This document shows, in pieces, positions 48,692-59,367 of a stretch of DNA of 64,000 nucleotides; positions within the stretch are counted from its first letter, which is position 1; each line of letters opens with the position of its first letter. The notes beneath the pieces were generated by a model that saw only the letters and a list, made by a program, of their open reading frames with translations, ran no database searches and was not told the origin of the DNA. The stretch covers positions 7,564,001 to 7,628,000 of the forward strand of contig JANJXV010000013.1 of assembly GCA_024803745.1 (NCBI GenBank). Reading direction: 5' to 3'. Position numbers and translations under genes: made by a program. The stretch is from Megascapheus bottae (taxonomy: Eukaryota; Chordata; Mammalia; Rodentia; Geomyidae).

Positions 48692-49479
48692 TACAGGGCT
48701 CTATCAAGGAAGACAGAAATAGTAAATTCTACTGCATGGCTTTTATTTTTTTTTTGCAGTGCAGAACTATATTTATTTAGAACCAAACAGTATACATTAA
48801 AAATAAGTTTATCAAAACCAGATGACTCTTGTATTCTTAAATACATGAATTGAAGGTGCTTTGTAAGGCACTCTCAGTCTGGTACAAAAGTTGATTTTGC
48901 AGCAATAACCAGAACAATTGATAAATATGAGTGGGAGCTCAATATAAAAAAGAGGAAATAGGAAACCATAGGAAAATACACATTAAGAAACTGGACAGAT
49001 TCCTTTCAACAATGGATGCTAAGATTTTGCTTATTGATATAGGATGATATACCATATAGTGATAAAGATGTATCACATATAGTTACATCATTCAAGAGTT
49101 CATGAAAGGATATGACCAGTAATCTGCTTAGTGCCAGTTCTTCAAATGCTTTATGCTAGATCCCTATTATTACTTTTGTGTCTACACTAACTAGAGATGA
49201 ATCCTAGCTTTCCTGACACTTACTAATAAACAACCAGAAGAAAACTCATTAACACCCATGATTTTCAACTTTTCTATTTGGAAAATAAAAATATGAAGGT
49301 TTGCTAGTAGAATCCAATGATTGTATCCAATGAGATCGCAATTCTGACCTCAACTACCAGTAGACCTGTTATTTTTCTGGTGGTGTCAATTTCCCTCCCT
49401 GCCTATAGTGTTAGAGTTGGACTATTCCTTTTCACTCTGTGGAATATGCTTTATTGTGCAGGAGTTACCATTAATCACA
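48690..49479. other. Unique sequence
   Basis: No feature recognised. Confidence 0.5.
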
Positions 49480-50085
49480 GCAGTTTATGCACCCAGTGCA
49501 TCTTTATCAGTATCATCCCTTTCAGCCTTCTCAGTCATTATTACAGCCCAACTTTTCCCTTGCTTATCTTAATTTTACGTTATGGACTGAAATGTTTTGC
49601 CATTTAACAAAGCAGCTTATGTGTGAAATGCATCTTGATTTGTGCCATCACTTTGGCATCTTCACCCCCACCCCTTTCATCCATTTCCCTTTACTTCTCA
49701 ATTCTGTGGAATATACAATGAATTTTCCCCTGGGTTCTTCCTTCTTCCCTATTTATTTTTCTACCCATTTCCTCTTAGTCCCACCCTCCCCTCTTGCAGG
49801 TACCCATTTCCTGGTCCTTCCTTTCTTGGGCTTTGACTTCATGTTTTCAAAGAATTATACTATTTACATTTTCTATAGAGTCTATTGTATTTCAGGTAAT
49901 TCATTTGTATTCCCCTTGCTTTCCACCCAGTGTGTTTACTTATAGATTTTTAAGCACAGTCTAGTTACCTTAGATGAGGTAAATCGTGCAACCCAAGTTT
50001 CTCCAGGTCTTGCTTTCTTTGATTATATATGTTTCAAAATCTTTCCATTTCCTTACATATGGAAAAGAAGCTTGCAAGGCAAATT
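49480..50085 (-). mobile_element. Possible old LINE-1 3' UTR
   Basis: A C/T-rich block followed by 'gtttctccaggtcttgcttt' and 'aatctttccatttccttaca', which in reverse recalls the L1 ORF2/3' UTR junction. It is diverged and I cannot fix its limits. The 152-codon frame at 49487-49945 is Pro/Leu/Phe-rich, as expected from antisense C/T-rich UTR, and is not called as a gene. Confidence 0.4.
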
Positions 50086-50354
50086 ATTTGTACTATTCAT
50101 TACAAATGTTTCATTGCTCTATGTTTTCCTATGTGATTATTGTAAGAGAAATTGGCAGTTTTTGAAAAATGTGACTTTGTGGAGTTTTAGTTGGAGGGGA
50201 CTCTAATGGCCAATACAGGAGTGACTGTAAACATCTCCTAACTAATCTAAATGAATATTACCTGTTTTCCTTTTTTTTTTCAATGCCTATTCTAAGCTCC
50301 CCTTCTTTTGGGAAAAGCTGAGGCAGCAAATGAAGTGAAGAATTTCAGGGTTTT

Positions 50355-50500
50355 TTTTTTAAGTTTTTCTTCTTTTTATTATTTTATTTAAGTAGTTGGG
50401 GAAAGGGTTGGTCATTTAACAGTTTATATATTGTGACCAATGTTATCCCTTTCATCATTCTTAGATAACCATCCCTTACTCTTTTACTAATGCTTCATAG
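50355..50500 (-). mobile_element. Possible old LINE-1 3' UTR tail
   Basis: 'ttattattttatttaagtag' followed by 'gttggtcatttaacagttta' has the layout of the old L1 tail at 272-505, with low identity. Confidence 0.3.
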
Positions 50501-50529
50501 TACTGTAAGATATATATATATATAAGGAT

Positions 50530-50712
50530 GTTTTGCCAACCCCAGGGCTTAAACTCAGGGCCTGAGCATTATCCTTGGATTTGGCTAGCATTCTACCACT
50601 TGAGTCACTGCACTACTTCTGGCTTTTTCTATATATATGGTACCAAGGAATTGAACCGTGTCTTTGTGAATGCTAGGCAAGCACTCTCTTATTAGGCCAA
50701 ACTCGTGGCCCA
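50530..50712 (-). mobile_element. IDL-Geo SINE, slightly shortened
   Basis: Reverse dimer. Part of the 'tctcaaggctagagctct' segment is missing ('ggatttggctagcattctac'). The ID-like end reads 'attaggccaaactcgtggcc'. Confidence 0.9.
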
Positions 50713-52009
50713 GCATAAGATTTTTAATAGCCCTTCATTTCTATTCTAGGACTCTGGATATTGGAAAGCTTGGCTTATTTAAACATTTCCTTAGCTACAT
50801 ATTTTTCTTCAACCTTGCTTTGTAGCAAGGGTATAAAAAGATTCCCCATCCAGGCTAGTTCTCAGCTCTCTTACCAGGTATTTGCCTTTGCCTAAAATTA
50901 TTGGAGTCACATATTCAACCAACTTCTCAACTCATCCTTTTGTCTTCTTGCCTTTTAAAAATTACATTTTAATAGTTGTGCAGAGGTTTCAATTCAACAC
51001 TTCTGTCTATGAGCTCAGTGTATCTCAGTTAATATCATCTCATTCATAACTCTCTCGCCTATCTCTCCAAGCTCCACCTATCTCCTCAAGGAATTAGTGC
51101 ATTTTAAATGCTCTTGGACCAGTCACACATATATAGAGCAGACATTGTGCTCCATGATTTGAGTGGGGACATTTTTGCAGCTGTGTTTACCTGTATGATA
51201 TTGTAGGCATCGATACACAGATTTTGAATACTTTGCTAGAGTGATGCTCAGTCTTTTCACTTTCATTTCTATTGTTATTGATACAGAATATCTTGCTGGG
51301 AATGCCATGTATGTCCTTTGTGGTATAAATAAAACATAAGATTTGTTTCCAATTACATCACAGTACAGTTACACGAGAGAATAAACAACAATTACTTCTG
51401 AGAAGTAAGCACTGAAAAAAAACTATAAAAAAGTAAATAATGTAATAAGTATGTGACTCAAGCATTAATAATTAGTAGCAAGAACTGATGATATATAGTA
51501 GTCTTTCAAAGTGCTGTATTCTTGAGCAACATGGAAATGAAGTAATTATTGCTGGAGAAAGAAATGCGATTTGCTTCATCAGAGTGGTTAAGTTTGACAT
51601 GTACTTTAATAAAAGAGTTGTACATATTGAACAATATTGAATTCATTGTTATCCATGCTATTCAAATGTCTTCAGAAACATGGTTAAGGCTGTGTCGCTC
51701 AAAGTTTCATTCTTGTCCCTTTGCTTTCATTGAGAAATGAAAATATCAGAGGAAATGGTAACACCACCAAGATGGAAATGTTAGTAGGGTAAGATCACAG
51801 AGAACTTTCACACCATGTTAAACACTGAGAAGTGACAGACACACTTACTATTATTTTATTTTGATTGTTGACCTGCTTTTGTTATTGATAGATTGAAAAC
51901 ATAAAAATTATATCTACTGGTATATCATGTTATGTTGGATACTCTACACCTTATATAATGTTCAAAATAGGGGAAGCATGGCATATTGTATAGTCTATTT
52001 AGTCTACTT
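50713..52009. other. Mostly unique, one old L1-tail-like patch
   Basis: 50,955-51,130 ('gtgcagaggtttcaattcaa', then a C/T-rich run) resembles an old reverse L1 3' UTR. Otherwise nothing is recognised. Confidence 0.4.
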
Positions 52010-52367
52010 GTTTTTTTCTTTCTTTTTTATTGTTGGAGTGATGTATAGAGGGGTTACAGTTACATTCATCAGGTAGTGGGTACATTATTTCTTGAATATT
52101 GATATCTCTTCCCATATTTTTCTTCCACTTTTCTTCCCCCCACCCCCTCCTAATCATCTTGTTTTTCCCCTTCCTGTCCCTATTTCAAATAAATCAATAA
52201 ACAATATACCAGGTGCCAAAGCCAGATAGAGTAACAACATGAGATAAACCATAAGGGGAAAACAAAGAGAAAAGAAATAACTTCACATAGTACATTACGA
52301 ACAGTGATCACAAAGATAACCTCTTGTTTTCATATCCTAAAGTTCATTTCACTTAGCCTCATCCTAT
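52010..52367 (-). mobile_element. LINE-1 3' UTR, 5'-truncated
   Basis: Reversed tail from 'cttttttattgttggagtga' to 'ccatatcctaaag'-like text at 52,330-52,350 ('tttcatatcctaaagttcat'). It extends slightly further into L1 than the 34.3-kb copy. Confidence 0.92.
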
Positions 52368-52372
52368 AGTAG

Positions 52373-52478
52373 ATTTTTTTTTTATTGTCAGCATAGTGTA
52401 TAGAAGGGTTACAGTTACATTCGCCATGTAGTAGGTGCATTTCTTCTCACACATTGATACCCCTTCTCATATTTTGTT
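52373..52478 (-). mobile_element. Second LINE-1 3' end directly beside the first
   Basis: A new poly-T and 'attgtcagcatagtgtatag' begin again 6 bp after the previous L1 ends, and stop after about 105 bp ('gataccccttctcatatttt'). Two tail-only L1 copies in tandem, same orientation. Confidence 0.9.
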
Positions 52479-52757
52479 TTGTTTGAGGTTAATTCTCATT
52501 TCTAAATTTGAATTTGTTATCAAGCACTCAAGCCATGATCCTTTTTAACTAAAGATATTCAAATTATGCAACAACAAATATGAATACTAGAACATATTAG
52601 AACGGAGTCTTCATGTAAACCTCTGAGCTCTAGAATAGGCAGTATTCACTGGAATTTCAGATCAGCTCAGAACTATATCAGTAGATCCTAAATATATTTC
52701 CGCCCCAATCTCATAGTTCTCACAGTAACCAAAACCTAGATGTAGCCAGTTATTAGT
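52479..52757. other. Unique sequence
   Basis: No feature recognised. Confidence 0.5.
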
Positions 52758-53050
52758 CTAAATGTTTGTATGTCTCCAAAATTCCTATGCTGACACTTTT
52801 CCCTAGTGTATAGTAATAGTAATCATCAAAAGGGCAAATCTGCTACCAATGGAATCAGTGTCCTTATACATTTGGCACTAGGGAATTTGTATTTTCCTTT
52901 CATGAGGTGAGACTACAAGACAGAGCTTTGATGGACCTCAGCAGACACTGACTGTACTTTTACTTCTGCAATGGACTCCTCAGTCCTGAGAATTGTGAGA
53001 AATAAATGTCTCTAATTTAAAAGCTATGCTATGGTGAGAACTAATAGCCA
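52758..53050 (+). mobile_element. MLT1-type solo LTR (ERVL-MaLR)
   Basis: The ordered phrases 'taaatgtttgtatgtctcca', 'aattcctatgctgacac', 'aatggaatcagtgtccttat', 'tcatgaggtgagactacaag', 'agcagacactgactgtactt' and 'gagaattgtgagaaataaat' match the layout of MLT1A-like LTRs, including the AATAAA region near the 3' end. No internal retroviral sequence is attached. High divergence fits an ancient insertion shared with other placental mammals. Confidence 0.8.
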
Positions 53051-53205
53051 AAGCTGCTCATTCTAATCCACAGCTTTTTACATTTTACTACAGTCTTGTG
53101 GGAACTATTTATGAAACTCAAATATCAAAAAATAGAAACTATCATGGGTCCAATATTATCTTTTACATTTGACAACACTGTAATTTGAATTCAAGTCCTT
53201 GTGTT

Positions 53206-53330
53206 GCCTCCCTCCCTCCCTCCCTCCCTCCCTCCCTCCCTCCCTCCCTCCCTCCCTCCCTCCCTCCCTCCCTCCCTTCCTTCCTTCCTTCCTTCCTTCC
53301 TTCCTTCCTTCCTTCCTTCCTTCCTTCCCT
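53206..53330 (+). repeat. (CCCT)n-(TTCC)n polypyrimidine tract
   Basis: About 70 bp of pure CCCT followed by about 52 bp of TTCC, then C/T-rich flank to 53,393. The Pro/Ser/Leu-rich frames are artefacts. The complementary strand is a long GGGA run with G-quadruplex potential. Confidence 0.98.
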
Positions 53331-54182
53331 CTGTCCCTTTCATCCTTCCTCCCTCCTCACTTCCTCCTCCACTTTCTCCCCTTCTCCTCCTTTGGTAAGG
53401 CAATGATTGGCTCAGTTACTCTGGTCTTCTTGATTCAGATCTGAGTAGAGTTCACTGTGCTAGCCTAATACCCCAAACATAAGTCAAACAATAGATGCCT
53501 ACAACCTGAAATAGGGGAGACATGACATTTTAGGCAAAGTCTTGCCCACATAACTGAATTCTGTAAATTTTGTAAAATTAGGCACATCAAATGACCTATA
53601 TCATCTGTCAAAATATTACCATAATTTCTTGGTAATGAACACTTAACACCATAAAGTTTATTAAAGCCCCTCATAAAATCTGAAGTTCTATTTAATTATA
53701 CCCTCTATTTTTTAGCCACATGTCATTGATGACATGTAAAATTTGAGTCAGTGCATAAAAATTTATTATACAAGCTATTTTTTCCAGAGGATATTTCTTA
53801 TGGGCAAAGTAGGACTATCATCACATGAAGCTGAGTGGCATTGAATAGCTGTGAGATTTTTAAAATCATATGTGATATTTCTAATTTTCTTTGGGAAAGT
53901 TAGAAACTTTCTTATGATGCCTTTAAAAAATTTCAAATATGGCCCCTGTGATTACATTTTATAAATAATGCATATATTACTTCATGGCATTGATGTATTG
54001 TCATGACCCTAATGACTTCAGATCAAGCATCCTTGTTGAATCTCCTACAGAAGAAACCAAACTTATGTTCCCATTCCCTGCTCAAGCAAAAGTGGGAAAA
54101 AAATGTGACCCACTTAAGACTAGAATAAGACTCCATCCCTCTCCACCCCTGTCAACTCACAGATGAATAGATCTGTAATGAA
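53331..54182. other. Unique sequence
   Basis: C/T-rich flank, then AT-rich unique DNA. Short open frame 53984-54166 has no motif. Confidence 0.5.
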
Positions 54183-54665
54183 GTGCAATTTTCTTCAGAA
54201 AATAAACCAACAAATGGAAAATTGGGGTTATGGTGTGTGCATTGCAAAGTAATAGTCACTTACACATTGAATCCAGCCAAAGGACAATTGGAAAAGATGA
54301 AAGACATTCAAACAAGAAACGAAAAATCTGGCAAAGGTGATAGTCAGCGGCTGGAGGTTTTATTGAACAGTGATTGCAAGCATAATAGCCAAATGATTTC
54401 AATTCGAGAAGATGGAAGAGGTGAAGAGGGCAAAACACATACTGGTTCATGGTATAGACAACAGTTATGTGTAGGCCATGGTCGCATTGGTGACCTCACG
54501 GAAGTTAAATCAAAAATCAAAAACTGTGAATTGATGAAAATAGAGAACAACACAGCAGAAAACACAAGAAAAAAATTCAAAACTAAACCTGACTGCAAAT
54601 GTAGTAATGTAGGGGATTTCAATCTCCGAGTCACATATTTTGTTTATATAAGCAACATTTGTTAA
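54183..54665 (+). other. Unassigned 160-codon open frame in unique DNA
   Basis: The longest ATG- or near-ATG-started frame outside repeats. Composition is Lys/Asn/Ser/Glu-rich with seven cysteines, two in a C-V-H-C pair near residues 18-21 and two in C-K-C near residues 139-141. No signal peptide or membrane segment is visible except a weakly hydrophobic C-terminus. I recognise no family. The local AT content and the absence of visible splice or promoter context make chance the simplest explanation, but the frame does not overlap a recognisable repeat. Confidence 0.3.
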
Positions 54666-55021
54666 GTGCCTGCTGTGCAGTAGGCTAAAAGTTCAACAGG
54701 GAAGAAGAGAAATAAAGGATCTTTGTTTATAGAATTTCAAACTCATGACTTTAAGGGAACACATCGATATTAAGATTATCAGTAGGTAAGGCTAATATAA
54801 AATAACACTTTTCTAGGTCAGCAGCCTTCAAGTGTTGACATGTTTTAAAAGTTTGGCCTAATATTGTCCTATAATCTTTGAATTGTGAAAACCTTTCTAG
54901 GCAATTAATTTTGTTCCAATAATGACTTATTTCCTCATGCCAACATTTTCTTCTTGCTTCATTCAAAAATAAATCTTTCTATTTCCATTGAGTCTCACTG
55001 AAAGTATATATAGAGAGATGC
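54666..55021. other. Unique sequence
   Basis: No feature recognised. Confidence 0.5.
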
Positions 55022-55057
<36 letters not shown>

Positions 55058-55074
55058 CAGATAGATAGATAGAT
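55022..55074 (+). repeat. (GATA)n microsatellite
   Basis: About 52 bp of GATA with one GACA variant. Confidence 0.97.
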
Positions 55075-55265
55075 TGGAATTCGTGTCCATGTAGGATAAT
55101 ATACATCTAGGGTCACCTCTGCATACCAAGAGAAAAGCATGGTGTAGGGAAGACTTCTTGAAATTAATCATGTGGTACTGATGTCAAGGACAGTGTACAT
55201 AGATTAATCAGATGACTTAAATATAGAGTAACATCTGCATTTCTACTTAATATGTAAAGAAAAAT

Positions 55266-55301
55266 GCTTCTTCTTCTTCTTCTTCTTCTTCTTCTTCTTC
55301 T

Positions 55302-55334
<33 letters not shown>

Positions 55335-55500
55335 CTTCTCTTTCTCCTTTTTCTCCTCCTTTTTCTTCCTCTTCCTCCTCCTCTTCCTCCTCCTCCTTTC
55401 CCTTCTCCTCCTCCTCCTCCTCCTCCTCCTCCTCCTCCTCCTCCTCCTCTTCCTCCTCCTCCTCCTCCTTCTCCTCCTCTATTTGTCCTCCTCTCCTTCT
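55266..55500 (+). repeat. (TTC)n-(TCC)n polypyrimidine tract
   Basis: About 60 bp of pure TTC, a mixed C/T region, then TCC runs: 235 bp nearly free of purines. The poly-Leu and Glu/Gly/Arg-rich frames are artefacts. Confidence 0.98.
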
Positions 55501-55614
55501 TTTTGGTAGTACTGGGGTGAATAATCAAGAAACTTTTCCTTTCTAGAAAGTACTCTACTTCTTTACTTTTGACTATGACATTTTTGTTTCTACATTATCA
55601 TTATTATTTTCATG

Positions 55615-55685
55615 AGACTAGAGTTTGAACTCAGAGCCTCAGACTTACTAGTAAACTGATGTACTACTAGAGTTACTCTGCCAGT
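55615..55685 (-). mobile_element. Old ID/IDL-type SINE monomer
   Basis: 'agagtttgaactcagagcct' and 'tactactagagttactctgc' recall the reversed B-box to 5'-end order of an ID-like monomer, strongly diverged. Confidence 0.5.
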
Positions 55686-55920
55686 CTTATTTTGTTGGGG
55701 GGGGTGCAACTTTTAATTAGGGTGTGGCTTTACACATATGATAACCTGGACAGTGATACTCCTGTTTGTACACTACCAGTCCTGGCCCATCCTCTTTTCC
55801 CTGAGACTATGATGTCTACTTTGAACTCATGACATGCAACTTATCTTTACTGCTGTATAGTTCCCTCCTCCAATCTCCCCCATTGCCTCACTTCTCTTAT
55901 CACCAACATACTGTCTAATA
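55686..55920. other. Unique sequence
   Basis: No feature recognised. Confidence 0.45.
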
Positions 55921-56098
55921 CAGTGGTGTTCATACTGTGGTCCTAAGCCAGCATATTAGAATGTGTTGATATACAGGACAAAACAACACATATCTCATCT
56001 CCATCACAGACCTATCCCAGATTGCTCTGGCTCAGTCATTCACTTTAATAAACGCTCCAAGTGATTCTAATGCCTCTCAAGTTTACAAAGAGTTCATC
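55921..56098 (+). mobile_element. MER5A-like hAT DNA-transposon relic
   Basis: Starts CAGTGGTGTTCATACTGTGG and proceeds through 'cacagacctatcccagattg' and 'ctccaagtgattctaatgcc' to 'tcaagtttacaaagagttca', the order of MER5A from its first terminal inverted repeat to near the second. Non-autonomous and ancient. Confidence 0.78.
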
Positions 56099-56660
56099 TA
56101 AAGTTACTGTGCCTGACTACATATTTCATTTAACTAGAGAATATTAGCCTCCAATTGGTAATATCCTATTTTGTAATAGCACCTAGTCCTAACTGTAGTA
56201 TCTTGATCTCACTGGTAGTACATGTAGCCTGTCTTGTCTGCTTGTGTTTTTCAACTTGCCTAGGTAATATTAAAAAAACAGGTAATATTAGAAAGCATTG
56301 TTTGATTAAAATGAATTGTTTTAATCGTTTCTATGAATGCTACCAACCAGGCTTCCTACAATGGCAACTCCTATTAGCATCTAAAGATCTGGGTAAAGAA
56401 TTTAAGGTAGACTGATTAAGATTCTTTTATCTTCTTACTTATGCTACAGGGATGGCTCCTTCCTTATTCTGGTCAGAGAATCATTTATTACCAGAAAAGA
56501 CACACAGCTTCAAGTAAATTATACCATGTATTTATGTTTGTATCTATTTATTCATCTAACGTTTATAGAAATTGAATCAAAATGACTGTATTGAGATCGA
56601 GTGAGGGTAGATTGGGATTTGCACTAAGCAAACATTAAAAAAATGAGAAGACCTAGGAGA
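56099..56660. other. Unique sequence upstream of the large L1
   Basis: No gene. The open frame 56155-56415 has no motif. The boundary with the L1 5' UTR near 56,640-56,675 is approximate. Confidence 0.45.
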
Positions 56661-58360
56661 AGATACAGGTGGAAAACGGCGGCGGCTCAGTGTGAGTCTT
56701 TCTGAGCTCTTACCAACATACCAGTTCTAGCATCTTAGGGGAAAGTTCATACCCAAAGATTGATCCTAAGTAAGCTTTAGCACCACAGAGATCTCAGTCA
56801 TGAAGAAGAAAGGCAGGAAACTGGCACAAGGAGATAGTGTGGAATGGCACCAGCCACTTGGAGCACCTTGGAGACAAATCCTCCCTCCAGAACCTGAGCA
56901 GACAGCGCTTCTCAGCAGTGCAGAGCTGCCAGCTCCAGGTGGAGTCACACAGAGCCTGTGTGACCACAGAGCCGGCACCTGGCCATGGCACAGACCTGCC
57001 AGCTTCACAGAATCCGAAAATCCAGCAATTTGTTACTCGGTGGACATTTCCAATTCTGTTCTCGGAATGGCATTGGGAAGGAATCCCCTCCCCCACCAGC
57101 CGACAGCAGTGCCATCTTGACTGCTGGGAAAGACTCAGCCAAACCAACTGGAGCCTGAGAAGTGGTGCAGGCAGCACCATCATTCAAAAGGGCAAAGGTT
57201 TTCCCAGAGCGAGCTTAGCCTGATGTCCACCCCTGGTGCTAGAAAGAAGTTCCTCCCCCTGGGTGGGGCTGAGCTCCTGGTAAACAAAGCCACTCATGGC
57301 TTCACCGGCTTTTTTTTTGCCCAATCAAACAAACTGATCAGAAAGTCCGCAAAGCCAAATTGCAGCAGAAAAAGACTTTTTGAAGGGTTTGGATCCTAAA
57401 TTTGGTGGAGACACAAGCTTCCTACCCTGTCTCCCCCCAAAAAACCCTGAAGAATACCCCTTTTTTTCTACCTGTTTTCATTTGCATTTTTATTTGTTCT
57501 TTTTCTTTTACCATTTTACCTCCACCCTTTTTATGTTATCATTCTTTCCATTTTTTTTCTCCCTTTCCTTCTGTAATTGTGGTTGTTTCTAGAAACATAG
57601 TGAGGACACTGGGTACAGACAAGATACAAATGGTATTTTTATTAATACAGTCAACTGCTTTTTAATCTGTTGGTTCTTAACCCTAGTATTTCTTATCTAA
57701 GAATTCCCAATTGTGTGGGATCTCCCCCTACCTTTTTTTGTTTATTTTTACCTTTTTAAAATTTTTATCATTGATCTCTCCTAGATATACCTTGCCCTTT
57801 TCTTTATACATTCTTCTTATTACTCTTCTTATTTTCATAAGTTTTATTTTATGTTTTCTAAATTTTGTACTCAACTATTTTACCTTTCTATCACCTTAGG
57901 TCAGTTAACCTGACACAATCCCTTTTCTTCGGTACTATATTAATCTTACACTCCTATATTACTCTTTTCTTACCTCCTCTCTTGTCTTTCATACTATTTT
58001 TTTTATCTCTCGTCCCCTGTTCATCCTTCAGCTTTTATAATGCATGGATCTACAGTTGATGGTTGTTGAGCTATACTATATATCTAGGTGTTCAATTTTA
58101 CTGTAGGTCCAGAGGGACTTAAATACAATAGAGATTGGATTGTGGGTTTTTTTTCTCATAAAATGGTGACAGGTGGTGGTATTTGGTTTTTCTGTAAGTG
58201 CACAAAAAAAAGAGAGTGATAATACCAATGTAAAATTGTGAACATCTATTGTCTGGCCAGCTAAAGAGCTCTAGGTTGGTTATATCTTAAAAATTGTAAT
58301 CTTGAGCAGTATTAACCTTGCTCCCATTTGCAAATGGGCAGAACAAGAAACTCAAGAAAA
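56661..58360 (+). promoter_or_regulatory. LINE-1 5' UTR, likely internal promoter region
   Basis: The first 650 bp are the GC-richest part of the window, beginning near 'aaaacggcggcggctcagtg'. After 57,400 the sequence becomes T-rich until ORF1. L1 5' UTRs are known to hold a pol II promoter and many begin near a YY1-type GGCGGC site; 'acggcggcgg' at the expected place is suggestive only. The overlapping open frames of 80-129 codons here lie on both strands and I do not call them genes. Confidence 0.7.
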
Positions 58361-59367
58361 ATGGCAAATCAAGGAATAGCATCTCCCACCAAATATAAAC
58401 AGGCAATGGAGCAGTCAATGGCGAAACTAGAGGAGAGTTCTCGAAATGATATACAAATGTAATAGATAAACATGATTAATGAAAAGCTGAAAGCATACAG
58501 AAAGAGATATGTGAGGAAGCCCCATGTAAATGAGATAAAACCAATAAGAAGGTGACAGGTGAACGTGAGGAAGCCATAAAGGAGGCCATAATAAAGGATT
58601 TACATGAACATAAGGAAGCTAGAAAAGAAAAATGGTCAAATTCATAGAATCCACAATAAAAAGCTGAACAGAAGAACAGAAAATGAGTCAAACCAAATTT
58701 AGGAAATATGAGAGAATGCTCAGGAGGTCCAAGATACAATTAAGAAGCCTAATTTAAGGCTAATTGGTATTGAGGGCCTGGAGAAAGAGGTCAATTGTAC
58801 TGGAAATATACTTCAGGGAATCTTCTCAGAGAACTTTCCAAATATCCAGAAGGGCAGGCCCATCCAGATACAAGAAGCTTTTAGAACCCCAAACAGACCA
58901 GACCAGAAAAGGACATCCCACCGCCACATTATAATCCCTACAGGATCAACAGAGACCAAAGAAAGGACCCTAAAGGCAGCCAGGAAGAAGAGAACAATCA
59001 CCTACAAAGAAAAACCATTCAGAATAACCACAGATTTCTCAGCAGAGACCATGCAAGCAAGAAGAGATTGGAAGGATATATGTCATGCCCTTAAGACAAA
59101 TAACTACCAACCAAGAATACTGTACCCAGCTAAGCTCTCATTCATAACTGAGGGAACAATAAAACCTTTCATTCCAAGGAAAAGTTGCAACATTATGTAG
59201 CAAACAAACAAGCATTACAGAAATTCTCAGAAATGTTCTATACATTGAAAACCAACACAAATGAGATATTGAAAAGAAATGGCAACCAAAAATCATACCA
59301 GCTAAGTACCGCAGGAACTGTCAAGCCACAGGCCCTAATGAAATCTTTTAAAAATGGCAGGAGCTAG
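58361..59367 (+). pseudogene. LINE-1 ORF1 (RNA-binding chaperone), broken
   Basis: The start ATG (58,361) opens 'MANQGIASPTKYKQAMEQSM', but a stop follows at codon 34 (58,460-58,462). The middle ('IEGLEKEVNCTGNILQGI' from about 58,770) is the end of the coiled coil. The RNA-binding part reads 'RHIIIPTGSTETKERTLKAA' and 'ITTDFSAETMQARRDW', then 'YQPRILYPAKLSFITEGTIK', as in L1 ORF1 proteins. A frameshift near 59,160 moves the last 60 codons to another frame that ends at TAG 59,365-59,367. L1 ORF1p normally trimerises and coats L1 RNA. This copy cannot make a full protein. Confidence 0.9.

Noticed and set aside
49487..49945. 152-codon plus-strand frame as a gene
   Set aside because: It is Pro/Phe/Leu-rich, overlaps another open frame, and lies over C/T-rich sequence resembling an antisense L1 tail.
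53185..53444. Pro/Ser/Leu-repeat and Arg/Glu/Gly-repeat frames on both strands
   Set aside because: They come from CCCT and TTCC microsatellites.
55247..55528. Glu- and Gly-repeat minus-strand frame and poly-Leu plus-strand frame
   Set aside because: They come from TTC/TCC repeats.
56766..57223. Open frames of 80-129 codons on both strands in the GC-richer block
   Set aside because: They overlap on opposite strands within the L1 5' UTR and have no recognisable domain. GC-rich sequence has fewer stop codons.
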